DNA of 64,000 nt, from NCBI GenBank assembly GCA_905331475.1, contig CAJNYU010002470.1, positions 16,399-80,398 on the forward strand, written 5' to 3'. The notes beneath the pieces are model-generated. The model was not told where the DNA came from and searched no databases. It was given only the letters and a program-made list of their open reading frames with translations. Position numbers and translations under genes: made by a program. Within the stretch, counting starts at the first letter, position 1. Each line of letters starts with the position of its first letter. The DNA comes from Rotaria socialis (taxonomy: Eukaryota; Rotifera; Eurotatoria; Philodinida; Philodinidae). Positions 12,601 through 27,000 of the stretch are shown here, in pieces.

Positions 12601-14435
12601 CATTATAAAGGACACAAAAAAAAGACTAAGAAAAGTAACCTTCCACCTTCTTTTATTTTTCCATATAAAGTATCATCGACTAAAGTGGTATCGATCAACA
12701 CAATGTCTTATCATTCATGTTTTTCTCTATCAATATACACAATCAACTAGCAAATTGACATTTCAAGCTTGAAACTTAGCTAGTGATGACAGATAATGAT
12801 AGACAAAAACGAGATAGCTGAGAAACAGAAAAGAAACACGGAAACGACACATTGACGTCATGATAAAAGACATGGACAATTTGTCAACCAAAAAAGCCAA
12901 CAATAATACTTTCAAGACTCAGAATGGTATCGTTGTGTGCATGCTTATTCCACGTGGATACAATTAAGCTTGATATGTGGCCATTGTATCTTTAGTACTC
13001 TTTTGATTTAGACTCGTGAATAATTAACGTGCCGACATTGTGTGAGAAAAATTAATAAACATTCCAAAAACAAAATGAAAAAGAATTAAATAGTTCAAGA
13101 ACGCCCACGTTTCTTAATTACTATCATATAAACAAAAACAAAAAGAATTTCTCGTATGAATCAAATATTTGTTTTATATTTATTTCTAAATTTGACATAA
13201 GATCTATTGATGATTATGACTCAAGGGATTTGAAGGTTATGAAAAGAAAAAATAATAAACAATTATTGATCACTTGGGGTCGCTGTAACAATAGTTTTGA
13301 TTGACAAGCAGAAAAATTTGCTTTTTTTATATATCGTACGATATTAATCAATATCAGAATAGAAGAAGAAAAAAACAACAGCAACAATTCAAAAAAATCA
13401 AATGTACTCACATTAAGTCATTGTCTTGTATCATTGATAGATAGAACGTTTCTTTCTTTTCCATGCTACCGGACAAATATGCAAGTATTCTTGTAAACGA
13501 TAATGTCTTTCGCAAGATTAGGAGTGGTAATAGGAGAAGAAAGAGAGAAGCATTATCTGTATATCTTTGTTTTGCTATTCATGATCTACATGCATTAGGG
13601 AGATAATCTATGTTATTAGGCAACAATCAAGTCTATTCTATCGTCTATGGTGATGCTAAAAAGATAGTAGATGATATTTTTCTTAAATTTAAATTAAATC
13701 AGATTATAAACAGTTATTCGTCTGTGCTCGATACAGTTAATTATTATTATTATTATTATCAGTCAATAGTACTAAAATCGATTTAAAAGTTCATATTACA
13801 AACAAAACAGAAAAAAGAAGAAGAAATATTTCCATCTATGTTAATATCGATAGACAATCGGTCAAAACATAAACAGTCGAAGAATATAGTTTTGAAGTTA
13901 AAAAGCATTTTCTCTTTTCTTTCTTGTTGTCCATTAAATCGTTGATGAAATTTTCTTACTAGCAATTACTAATTCCTTTTTCATCATTTGCTAAAGATTA
14001 CATAAGAGTATATCAGCGAGTATTGGCGGTAGAGAAAAACATAATTTTATTTTTCTGTTTCTATCCATCAACTGTCTTCTACGATCTGATACCATTTTAG
14101 AGTTTTTTATGTATTTCTAATGACCCCCAAGGTTGACGAATAAAGCAAATTAGGCATACCTTGTCAAGGCCACTTAGATTATAACAACAAGCACAGAACA
14201 AACCAAATTGTCATGTGTATGCCTATATCATATTTGCTAACTAACTAACTGATTGACTGACTGACTGACTGACGTTATGGCTCGATAGACGATCAAATAA
14301 GCAAAGAATAGAGAAAAGAATTTCTGTAGGCAATTCTTTCTTTGCCATCTAACACTATGCTCTCATTTAATAAACAACGTACACTTTGTTCTCGCTTTTT
14401 TTCTGTTTTTAGATCGATAGATATATACAGATATC

Positions 14436-14462
14436 AATATATATATATATATATATATATAA
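14436..14462. repeat. (TA)n microsatellite
   Basis: About 13 TA units in intergenic DNA. A second similar tract lies at 15440-15465. Confidence 0.9.
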
Positions 14463-16513
14463 ATTCATATTCTATTACTAGAAAACCAGTAATAGTCAGA
14501 CATGCGAAACATAATCGTCATCGATGTCCTTCTTTTTTCTCATTATGCCAAATGTTTGATAAAGTAATATCCACGGCAATTGACACGCGTGCTGTATTGT
14601 GCGTAAAGCACAAGGTCTCAACATAAACACAAATATTTGGCGGTAACTGAGAAATTTCTCAACTACTTTGACAGATATACTGCAAATACTCGTTATTATT
14701 TTGTATTCTCTATTTGTTGTTTTATTGGATACTAGAAATATTAGTCGTTCACTTTTCATGTCTTTAACCTTGGTAAATTAATATTCAAGAAAACTTATTT
14801 GCGTTCATCATACATAAGATTTTGTTTTTGATAAAACATAGGAATGTTGAAAACAAAGACGAAGAAAACAACAAAGAACTTCTCCTATAAGTTATTTCAT
14901 TTTCTTTGTTCTTTGTTTTTGTACTTAAAAATATGCAAGGAATGAGCAATTCAATGCAGAAAATCCATTGGATGAGATGATCATCATTAGAGATGACTAG
15001 AATGGGCGTGTGGGTGACGCTCGTCTTGATTACATTCGTGAATGCCAATTGCACATGATCTGGCCGATTATAAAGATTCGTAATTGAAATAAGATACCAG
15101 AAAAAAGGCATAACTATGGGCCTTACGGTACATCTTTCTTATTTACAGAGACATTTATATGTCTTTAGATAGACTACAAGGACAGTCATGACGAAAACAT
15201 AAAATCCAATTGAAATGAAAACATATCAATTGGCAAAAACCTTCAACTATATTATACTGGCTTTTATTACGTTTTTTTTATCTTCAAATAGAATAAAATG
15301 AATAACAAATTGATTGTCTACTCAATCGGGCATACTTTGTATTTCTCTAAACAACAAATAACATTAAAAACACTAGTCAGTTTTGTCCCAATCTATGCTA
15401 TTTGTCAAAATTAATTTGCACCTTTGTCTATCAATGAATTATATATATATATATATATATATATTTATGGTCTGGACAATGTTTTATCTGGCAACGATCA
15501 CCATCATCATCAAAATCAGTTATGGAAAAGCAGATTGTAATGTTTTTCCTTAATAATTTTCTCTATTTCAATAAAACACAACTTGAATTATTAGTACTTT
15601 GAAGTCCGCTGATTTGGAACTGTTAAAATTAGTTCATCTAAATGACAGAGTTGAGAGTGCACACAGTTTTATACTTTAACTCAATTATTAAAAAAACAAG
15701 GATGATATTAATTGACAGCCATCAATTCGAATGTAAAACAAATTACCATTCTATTAAATAACTTACGCAAATGAATCGCAAAAAAAAAGAAAAAATAATC
15801 AAATAACAGAAAATTTTATTAAACGAGTGACTTGTAAAAAGTGCCTGTAAGAAAAAAGTCAATTACATAAGTCATTTTGTTTAAATTATTACTCAGTATA
15901 CAAGATGAGGCAATTATAGATCAGAACTGAAATAGGTTCTATTTTAAGATCAAGTGTATTGATAGAACTATTGTTTCAACTTCTATGAAATACAATATAA
16001 TTGTTTTTATTACACACAATAAGACTAACAATATCTATATTCATGTAAGTGTTTACTACACCGTTTACTACAAGCAGCAGGCGACACATGACAGCTATGT
16101 TGTTAACACCTAGTCTTGTATTCTAATCATTGATAATACCTCAACGTTTTTTCAAAGTTAGTTACGATAGAGAAAATTATCTGTCATAGCCTGAAGATAT
16201 CAGAGGAATCTACTAATAACATCAATCAACACTATCAATATTTTGTTGATCAAACATAGAAAAAACAAACTATATATAAGTACTGACCTGATAATATGTG
16301 TTTTGACAGGTTAAACAATTGAGTCTAGAGTAAAAGCTTTTAATTAATTTCTTTTTTTCGTCTAAACAGCATATATTCCGTCGACTTGTGAAAGCCTGTT
16401 TAGCATATAACGGATAACAGTTATTTCCTGGCTTGATCTTTGTATAAATCGATATTTCTCACTTTTCTTTCAATGATATATTCCAAATGTTCGCTAAGTT
16501 CAGTCGCTGTTAC

Positions 16514-16543
16514 TATCTCTCTCTCTCTCTCTCTCTTTCTCTC
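16514..16543. repeat. (TC)n microsatellite
   Basis: TC tract with one TTTC interruption, about 430 bp beyond the 3' end of the laminin gene. Confidence 0.85.
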
Positions 16544-16975
16544 TTTTTTCTTTCTTTCTTCGGATTTGTCTTTCTTCAAGCACTATTCTGATTAACACTG
16601 ATGTTGACTTTGACAAGTGTAACATATGTTACCAATAGAATCAAGAACTTCTATATTATCTATGCCATTAATTTTGTACACTGATATTTCCACGATGTAC
16701 AGTGAGGAATAAACAATCGACAAATATCATTATATGATTAGCAGTGATGAGAAAAGGCTTTTGCGTTTTTTTTCTGGGTCCAATCTTCAAAATAGTTCTT
16801 TTATCCTTGCCTTCATATGTTGTATTTTCAAGGATGATTGCTAATTTTATCATCAGTTTGTTTATACATAGGCAATCGTTGAGAATGACAGCAAAAAAAA
16901 ACAAATCACAATACACTACAATATCTAAGACAGTAACAAAAAAAAAGAAACAAGCGAATACAATGTTTTTAAATT

Positions 16976-19900
16976 TTATCTTTCTCCCGGTGTTCCATCA
17001 CTATTTTCAATAGATATAGTTTTAAAACAGCCAGTTGGTAGCGATTGTGCGATAGCAAGTAAATTGTTAACTTGATAATCAAGTTCATCGTGAAGAAGAA
17101 TAAATTGATCGGTTTGATTTTTAACAAAATAGGCACTTGAATAAAATTGATCAATAGCAACTAGAATTCTATCGAATGAAAGTTGTTGAAATTCAATTTC
17201 GGCTTCATCTAAATGAGTGATATTGATTTGTGTTGAATAATCTAAAGAACAAAAGAAAAAATTGATCTAAGCAAAAAGTTTCATGCTGTCGCTTTGTTTA
17301 TACTCAATGATGATTGTAACGATTTAAGTTGGTCGAATAATTTGTCAACTTGATCACGAGCTGAATTTATATCGTTGGTTAAATTTTTACCGATTTCAGA
17401 CGCTTTCTCAATACGACGTACATGAATATCAGCTTGAGATTTAATATCTTTTATATTATCAAGAGCAACCGATGATCGATTATTAATTGAATCTGTTTTA
17501 GTTTTTAATGGAATTAATTTTGCATCGACTTGTTGTTTAATCGTATTGGCGTTTTGAAGCATACTCTTAAGATAAAAAGAGAAGTTTCTTCTTGTTTTTT
17601 CTCTTAAATAAAAGATAAAATTGTTTTCTTACATTTTGATCATAATCTACGTTAAGTTTCTCATGAGTTTCCATAGCATTCAAAGTCGTCGTATTCAACA
17701 GACGATATTGATCATTTAATATCCAATATTGTCGTGATATATTACTTGTACGATCTTGCATCGTTTCAAGACGGCTGTATTGTGTTTCAGCATCTTTACT
17801 TTGCGCGTCTTTATCATTAACAAATGCTAAAAATAGAACGAAACACGGGAACTACCAATATTCATTTTCAAGACAGATCGATTTTCACATACCACGAAGA
17901 TTTTCACGAATGTTCTGCACTTCACGTTCAATCGTTGTTGATTTTTCAATAGCTTGCTGAGCTTGATTTTCAGTTCGAGTTACATCAGCAAATAGATCTT
18001 GAGTTTCCTAATAGAAGAAACAATCAATAATATCCTCACAAGAATATTTCTATGACACATACTCGACTAGCATCCTGAACAGATAATTGAAGAGATTTGA
18101 TTTCTCGATCGAAATTTTTTGCCATATCTTGTAATTCATACATTTCTTTGACGAATATTTTCATGTCAATTTCAAATTTTTTAACATCTTGAGAAACTCG
18201 TGTTACACGTTCTCGAAGTTCATTCGATACATCAACTGTGAGACCCGATTGACCAACCGATAGATTAGTTAGATTTGATTTCCATGCTGCTGTTGCAATT
18301 TTTGCTTCTTCAACACGAGCAACAAGACTCGCAGATTGCTCAACAAGTTTTTGACGACGATGATCAAGTGATGTTAATCTATATGGGATAATAAATCTGT
18401 ATCATTTTTCTTTTATTAAAAAACATTTTTCCTAGCAAACCTTTGCTTCATATTATTTTCCAGTTGATCACGAATTGATGCTTCTGAATTACTTAATTTT
18501 GTATTGAAAAGAATTTCAGCTAGTAGACTTTGATTTAAAGCATCATCATAAGACTTCTGTAATAGTTTTAATGCTTCACGAAGATAATTAATACGTGTTT
18601 GCATGAGTAAAGTTTTATTAATAGCAGATTCATGTTTATTATCGTTTGTATAACTTATTGGATCAACGGTCATTAATAATTTATTAATTCGAGCTAAAAC
18701 AAAATGATAATAGTAGATGAATGAAATCGAAAGTAATTCTTCTTTTTGTTGTCCTACTTAATTGATATGTTGTATCGATGAGGAAAGTATCATTTGATTT
18801 CTTAAGAATATCTTGAATGCGATCATTTTGTGTAATAAATTCTGGTAGTTCTCGTTCTAATTTACGATAGCGAGCTTCATGTTCGGCTACAGTTAATCGA
18901 AATTGTGTGTCTTGTTGATCATAAACGGATGTATTTCGATAGATAAATCCTGCTCCTGAATCAAACAAAAAAATTCGTATCATGAGTAAAGAAAAAAGAA
19001 CAATGAATGCTATTGATCGTTACCATCTAAATCAACTTTGAGTCTATTTAAATTAGTCGCTAATGTGTCAAGTTCATTAGTTAAATGTTTATCTTCACGT
19101 AATGAATTAAGTGTTTGAGATGAATTCAATGTGAAAATAGCAGTTTGCAGTAGATTAAGATCTCCTCGATAACGATGAACACGCTTTTGTACTTCGCGAT
19201 AACATGATGGGCAGTCTAAATTGTATCAGCATGAAAAAATGGCTACAAAATTTATTTTCATACTTGGACATTCGAAACCGTCTCGATATTTATTTTCTTC
19301 GCATAAATCACATTTCTGTCCCATAAAATTGTCCTTACAAGGACATTGACCAGTTGCTATGTCACATTGAACATCAAGTGAACCATATTGATCACAACTA
19401 CATTCTAAAATAAAATCTTTATAACAAAGAATACAATTCGAAAGTCGTTCACTTACGTGAACATCCTTCACTTGAGAATCCATAATGATTAGGTAAACAA
19501 CGATCACAATATTGACCTGTTACCCCCGGCTTACAAAAACATTGACCAGTACTAACTGAACATGAAATATTGTAAGCACCTGTAGGATTACATTTGCACG
19601 TTTCGCAGCCTATTGCGAGAAGAAGAAGAAGAAGAAGAAGAAAAGAAAAACAGCTGTTCATTTGCAATTCGTCTTAATCAATTTACCTCGATCGGAATTT
19701 AGATTCCAATAGCCATTTTCACATAGATCACATTGACGTGCTTGCACATTGGATTTACACGGGCATTGACCTGTCTGTAAATTACATTGAAGAAGAGAAT
19801 TATCGCTATGACGTTGAGTGCCTTTCGGATGGCAATTACAAGCTATACGTGAAAAAAGAATTGATATTTAATAAAATATAATATATGCAAAAAATTATAT

Positions 19901-22900
19901 ACCATGACATTTTATGTCAAGTAATGCATCACCCCAATGACCTGGCAAACATTTTTCGCAATAGACACCATATGTATTACGATTACAACGTAAACAATGT
20001 CCAGTTGTTCTATAGGATAAATGAAAAAATAATTTTTTAAATAAGAACGAAACAACTTACGTATTACAATTACCAATTGTATTTATGTCAATATTTCCAC
20101 TGCAACTACATTTTTCACAAGGTCGCCTTACACCAGTTACGAGACCTTCTGGATCACCGAAATATCCATCGTCACAAAATTCGCATCGATCACCTTCAGA
20201 GAAGAATTTAGATTAGAAAACAAAGAAAAAGAAATTTTGTCGTATCCAACGTACCTGTATAACCAGCAGGACAATTCAAGCAAACAACATTCCCCTGTGG
20301 TAATTGTGTACATGATACACCAGCTGGACACGGGCATTTCTGACAATCATCTGGTGTTCCTTGATGCGCTTGACCATAATATCCAGGTAGACAACGTTCA
20401 CAATTATCACCGGTTGTATGATGCTGACATGCGCATCTGCTAGTTTCAACATCACAAGACAACGAATGATTATGACAATCGCATGGTACACAATTAGCAA
20501 ATGGACCGCCAAATGATGGTTGTCGACGATAACCAAACGCACAATATTCACAGTGTTCTCCATAGTAACCTTGAGGACACGGAACACAGGATTCAACATT
20601 ACCAGTAGGGAAAAGACCAGCGGAAGGTGTCGAATAGCCGAGGTTTATTTCACCAAGAAAACTAACAGCATTATCAATACCATATGTAGCATGAATGCGG
20701 ATCGCTGTTATGTTTGATAGAAGACGCATAAATTCAAGAAAAGATAATGTCGGTGACCAGGATTGTTCATTTAATCTTGAAAAAAAGAAAGTTGATCATA
20801 GCAATCAAAGCTTATGAGAGTCGTTTTGTTTTTACCTAAATCGAAATACTAGTGGTTCTTCTGATGGAATTGTTTGTGGAACTCCTCCCAAAATGATAAC
20901 ACCAACTTTAACACCATTACTACCTTCAATAGTGACATCGGTAGCTGTATACATAGGATTAACATTTGCAGGCGCACGTAAGATTAATATAAATGTTAAA
21001 AATTGATTATAGGATAAAGTACGATCACCCAGATAGCGTGCTGCAAAAGAGAATTTTACACTTTTTAATAATTACAACAATTATCAATATAAGCCTTTAC
21101 GTGATGCTTCAAATGTGAGATCTTGGCCAGGTAACGATTGAACATAAATATAACTACCAGTATCGCTATAAACAAGTGCTTCATGTCCTGTTTGATTAAC
21201 GGCTCGCCATCCATCAGCGCCTAAAATAGATCGTTGTTTCCTAGATTTAAAAGTAATATTTCTTTTATACCTTGAGCAAACGAAGATCGAATTGGATTAA
21301 AAAAATAATTTGGTGCTGATTGACATGTTGAAGCATGACCGTAGCAAAAACATTTCGTACAACCATCTGGATTCATGGGATCCAAATTGAAGTAACCTAG
21401 TCGACATCTATTTACGAAACAAAAATACATAATAATCCAATAGTGTCATGAAATACAATAGGTTTTACTTGTCACAATTTTGTCCTTCGGCAAATGTTTT
21501 ACAATTACATTGGCCTGTTTTAGAATTACATTGAAGTGGTAGTAAAGAACCAGGTTCATAACAAGAACATCGCCTATATTTAAACGATAGTAAATAATGA
21601 ATGCGCAAAAATAGATTTACATACGTGCAACCATTCAAACCGAAATTATAATGAAACGGTGCACATTGATCACATTTATCACCAACTACGCCCGGCTTAC
21701 ATCGACATTGGCCGTTGGTTGCACATTGTGCGCTTTCCGAACCTATTTTCATTTTTTTTTTATAATCATATTTTAACCTGATCCAGTTCTTAATAAATTC
21801 TTACCGATAGAATTACAGGCACATGGTAAACATTCGCCTTCACTTTCTGGTAATCTATAAAAACCCAGTTTGCAACGTTCACAATTTGGTCCACCACGAT
21901 TACCAGCACAATCAATACAAACACTACCATGACCGGTATGTTCATAAAGTTCTCGACTAAATGTACAATTTTTAGCAAAACCATTACAAAAACAAGCTAA
22001 AGAAATCCAATGAAAAAACAGAAGAAGTTAACTATAAACAATCAAAATCAAGGGAAATAAAAACTTTTGCATGGATGTGCATCAATAACTCCAGCTGGCT
22101 GCCATGGTGCATCATTATAAGCCGAATGGCACATGTCACAATCTCGACCGATCGTATTATGTTCACATTCGCAAAGAGTTTCATTTTTATATTCACCACC
22201 TTGTTTCGTACATTTATTTGCATGACCATTACAATGACAACTACGACAAAAAAAAGTCAAAGATATACTTAATGAATAAAAACACATATCTCTTATCATT
22301 TTTACCGTCCACCAACAGCTAAATCTGAGATAGCATAGAAATATGTTCGAAGTACAGCCGGTTGACCAAACATTTCATCTCCAAATGTGTTCATACGAAC
22401 AAGTTGAATACGAATGTCAGATGCTGTTACCCAATCCTAATTAGACGTTTTGTTTTCAATTAGATAAAATCTCATTTAACAAAACCATATTAATCTTACT
22501 TGAAGATCTTTACGCATATCAAATGTAACTGCACCTGGCCGCCAATCAAGTGTACCGAATGCTACTTCTGATCCATGTAATGGTGTTAGATCACTAAAAT
22601 CTTCCGAACAAATAGCTTCTGTATCAAAATCTGGATATTTCTTCGGCTGTAATCCAAACGTAAGCATACACGATGCACTATAATATTGATAGGGTACCCA
22701 AGAACTATTTTCATTTGTACGTTTATAAATAATAAAACTTTCCGGTTTAGGAGATTGAAATGTTAACTTAATATAAGTCACATCGTATGTCTTTCCTAAA
22801 AGATTTTTATAAAAGAAAGTAAAGTATTGCAAAACAAAATCTTTTTGGTTCCCTATAAAGAATTCTTACCAAGATTAAGAGTTAAATTAACTGTATTTGG

Positions 22901-23437
22901 ATAATTGGTTCCTTCGAGCATTGTCTCACTTTGCCACCACGTGAGATTTCCACGCTGATTGAAATCAGTCATATAATCAGGTGGGCGAGCTCGTGATGGG
23001 TCACGGCTATCACATATTAGACAATTCTTCTGCTCATTACCCGATAGATAATCTCCATATATACCACTATTTGGTGGGCCTGTTTGAATACAGTATTCAG
23101 TACCCGTATTTGTCGAGTCAAGTTGCCAACGTTCACCACAAGTATTCGATGCTACAACTGACCGACGAAATGCTGCGTTCGCAAATTCTGGTAGACAACG
23201 AATAGCATCACCACTAGATTTATTATAACACGTTTGTTCTTCGACAACAACAGGCGGAGGAAGTAGTATGTCATTTTGTTTCTTTTTTGGCGTAGCTTTC
23301 TTTGCCGGTGAACGATTTGTTGCTACTTTAGGATTCGATCCAGTTTTTTGCAAGGATAAGGTCGCTAATTCACCGAGTATGATTAAACATATGAATAATA
23401 CTTTAATGTTTATTGTAAATATACCATACAGTGTCAT
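16976..23437 (-). CDS. LAMC1: Laminin subunit gamma (gamma-1-like)
   Basis: Gamma chain of the basement-membrane laminin trimer, in roughly 20 exons with mostly 50-100 bp introns. Order of domains: signal segment (about residues 10-28, [17 protein letters not shown]); a Lys/Pro-rich linker; laminin N-terminal domain ([14 protein letters not shown]...NTCG, ending [12 protein letters not shown]); four and a half EGF-like modules; a laminin IV domain within the fifth module (about 20.5-21.35 kb, including [15 protein letters not shown]); six and a half further EGF-like modules, the last followed by [19 protein letters not shown]; then a long coiled coil. The C-terminus reads [12 protein letters not shown], matching the gamma-chain end whose Cys is disulphide-bonded to the beta chain. 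The single mid-region IV domain and GCF end separate gamma from alpha and beta chains. Start is the Met at 23437; stop TAA at 16976-16978. Confidence 0.93.
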
Positions 23438-24088
23438 TGTTCACTTAGTTGCGATAAACAATTGCTTGTCGTATTTGTACGAATGAAGAGGAGTGTTTAG
23501 TGTTCACACTAGTTTTGATTACGCGGCATGAGGTTTCGTACTATGAAGATTGATTTCTTTCTCCTTTTCTATTCGCGTAATGTACAGACACAAAAGCTTT
23601 TTTCTCTTCCCACCGATATTACTACGACTGTTGAATGTCTACTAACATAGAGATATTGCGTTCATTCATGACCAGATATGGCTCTCTGTTCTTTTACTTT
23701 TTTTTTCGTTAGCGTCGACGAGAAATAAAGGCGAGCGTCATCATCAATGCGTAAAGAAGAAGAAAAAAAACTCCACGTATGAAAGATTGAACGAACGAAC
23801 GAACCAACCATTCACTCAACCGCACAAACGATGGACGATAACTGACCCAGTACATATATTATAATGGTATATACATCAAATAAGAAAGAAAGAAGAAAAG
23901 TACGAGACTAGTAAAAATATAATGGCTGACCATGTTATATACGTAATCGACTTTTTTTTCCCTCTCTTTTATTCCTTATTTGAAAAATACAACAAACACA
24001 CCGAGTAGTTCAGATAGAGATTAAAAACTTTGATTGCAAGATCGAATAGTTATTTAAGAAAGGAAAAAAGAAACCAAAGAGACAGATA
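23438..24088. other. Spacer between laminin gamma start and ROCO gene end
   Basis: About 650 bp that must contain the laminin gamma promoter and 5' UTR (minus strand) and the 3' end of the upstream ROCO gene. It holds an (GAAC)n/(CCAA)n tract near 23789-23810. No TATA box or other motif is clear enough to assign. Confidence 0.5.
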
Positions 24089-27000
24089 TCACACCGGTGA
24101 TACTAATAAATGGGTTGCAGTTGAAGCAGCTGGTGGTACATCATCTGACCCTTTGTTGGGACTTTTTACATGTCGTTCACGAATTCGCCGTAAAAGTTCT
24201 TCACCTAAAATGAAAACATTTTAATCTCTGATGTTTTTATCTTTTCAACTAAAAACTTACTTCGCCGTTTGCTTTCATTGGGTTGTACAAGACGGGCTGT
24301 ATCAATATTTTGACCACATAATATACAAGGTTTCATTTTTGAACATTGTAATTCTTTCGGTGTTGTCCATTCACCCTAGATAGAAAAAATAAATAGTATC
24401 ATTTCTCAAACACTATTTAACACGTTCAATAATTACCATAAACGAAAATTCTTTACAATTTGGACATTGAACAGAACGATTAAATTCATTACCTTTGCAA
24501 TAGAAAAATAAAATAAAATCCAATTTTTCGCATATCAATTATCAGCTTACCCGGAGCTATAGTTGTTAGCATAGCCTCCGCATGATTGAGTATAGGCATA
24601 AGTAGATTCCAAATTTCTTCTAATGGCTGTTCAACCATACTCGTACCACAACGACATTCAAAATACGTTCGATGATCTGTTTCCAAAAGAAATCTAATTT
24701 AAAAAAAAAATGAATTCTACTGCCTTGAAAAGAATGAATTTTGTTTTTCCATACCTCACATCTTTTTCTTCATGTGCACCTAAAATAAAATTATTATAAT
24801 GTTTCTTATAGATTATGCTTAATCTTAATATCGCTGAAACAGAAAATCGATGAAAAAATCCAAGTGGTAATGATTGACTTGTATAACGAATGGTAATAAT
24901 ATTTTTTAAAGTATTACTAAAAGTTTTTATTTCGTCTTGTTGTTCATTTTGATTCATAAATGGTAAATAATACGGCACAATAGCATAATCAAATTTGATT
25001 TCTTCTCGAACATCCGGATTTTGTTTTACATCGATGAAACGCTCAATTTTTTTCTCGCCTTTCGAACATGGATCAGGTGTTTGAATGTGAAGAAGATGTT
25101 TCAATTGTGCTTTACTTATTTTCGGATAAGCTATTAATAAAAATCTCATCATTGCTAACCATAAATGATTTAAATGTTCTTTTTTATGTAATAAACCAAA
25201 CCATAATGACCGAAGAAGATCGGAATGTAACAGACCAAATTGAAGAAATTCTTTTTTATACCCTTGAAAAGTTGATTCTGGAATGTTTGATAATGAAAAA
25301 ATTTCATTTTTATCATAATCAAGATACGTTGTTGTCATATCATGACGAAATAAACCATAGAGAAGATCGACTAACCATGACGGACGAAGAAAAACAACAC
25401 GATCTTGTGTTCCGACTTCGTTTAAAACTAAAATTTTCCCCTCGTCATATAACGACATTGTTATATCATTGATTAAATGTGAAAGACCATGTTTACCAAT
25501 AACTCGATCAGTAAAATTTCCCCATAGAATATATGGTACAGGTAATACATCGGCTAATGATTCAACATATTCATTTGCTTCAGCCCAAAGTGTTGGTAAT
25601 ATTCGATCGACATTAGGAAATATTGATTTTTGAGTTAATACATGACGTTGTATTGTTCGATTGAGATCCTCAATGCCTTGAAATGTTACAGAACTAACTG
25701 ATTGACATGGTTCAATTTGAATACTAATGTTAAGTAAAGCAGTAAATGTTTTAAGACGATCGGAAAGTGATGATGATATTGTTTGAAGAGAATGAATTGT
25801 TTCCATTTCTTGTTTTATTCGATTCGTACGATATTGAAGATAGAATTTAAAGAAATTATTGATTTTTTCTAAAACTGCAGTTCTAACAAAAATATATTTA
25901 CTATGCAATAGAATAAAAAGAAAATTAAATTAAACTTACTTTTCTTCGCGTGGTCGTGCATCATATAAATCAATACATGTAGCAATAGGTAAAATCATGA
26001 TTGCATGCGCTTTTGTTACCTTTTCACATAGAATTTGTAATATTTGAAGTAATTGTGTGATCACATTCGATGATGATACATCAAATTTACCATTGAATAT
26101 ATCTTCAATAGATGCAGGAGATGCTTGATGAAAATCGGCTGTATGGATACAAATGAGATGAAGTGCACTAGTATCAATAAATGGCGATATATGTTCATAA
26201 TAATTCGATGAACCATTAAAGTCAAATAGTGTCAATGGCAGGTATTTGATGGGTTCTGCTGGAAAAAAAGGTCGCGGAGTTGGCGTCGTGGGTACTACGA
26301 TTGGTACGAGGATTGGTGATGGCGGTTGATTCGATACTAATATTTGTTGTTTTAGCGCTTGAGCTGAAGGATTTCGTAGTTTGCGTGTATCCATTTCAAA
26401 ACGTTGAAGTTGAATTTTAGGTAAGTCAACAGTTTTCGTATTGGCCATTGCTGGTATTTTAATTAGTGGAGCCGGTGATGGTGGGGGTGGTGGTAGTGGC
26501 GAAGTTGCTATTGGTGGAAGTAGCTTCGTGGCTGATTGATCAGCCATTGATAATAAGCGAAGTGGATAATGATGAACTATAAAATGAAATTATCTATTTT
26601 GATCGCTAATACAATATAAAGTAGTTTAATAATGGTGATTGTATCGAACATCATGAATAGGTGATCCAAGGGTCAACATAGGTTCGCTCTCCATATGAGT
26701 GCATATATATATATATATATTTAACTTTTTGTGAGAAAATCTTCTCACAATGAATGAATATGACATAGAAGAATCATGTACTGTTAAGAAAGAACACAAT
26801 ACGTCATATTTCAATTGAAACCTTAATATCACTCGAAATTATACGAATGCAGAACATGAACTCTATTTAGAGTAAGCACAATGAGAGATAGTAGGCTTTT
26901 CAAATGTTTACTAAGAGAATCACCAGTGAATTCATCAAGGTTGTATAGATCTAAAGTACCATTATGTTCAAGTAAATCAGAAATAGACAACCTTTTGAAC

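Larger units (their letters stand above)
9692..16975. other. Gene-poor spacer with simple repeats
   Basis: More than 7 kb of AT-rich DNA in which every open frame is short and of low-complexity composition. I recognise no coding exon, tRNA or transposon. Simple repeats are present: (CAA)n near 11453-11475, (TTA)n near 13741-13758, (CTGA/CTAA)n at 14236-14273, (TA)n at 14436-14462 and 15440-15465, and (TC)n at 16514-16543. Distal regulatory DNA or non-coding RNA cannot be excluded from sequence alone. Confidence 0.6.

Noticed and set aside
14342-15111. Several 90-110 codon frames on both strands
   Set aside because: They overlap (TA)n DNA, are low complexity and match nothing.
20237-20717. 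Plus- and alternate-frame open frames over the laminin EGF region
   Set aside because: Antisense or out-of-frame shadows of the laminin gamma exons.
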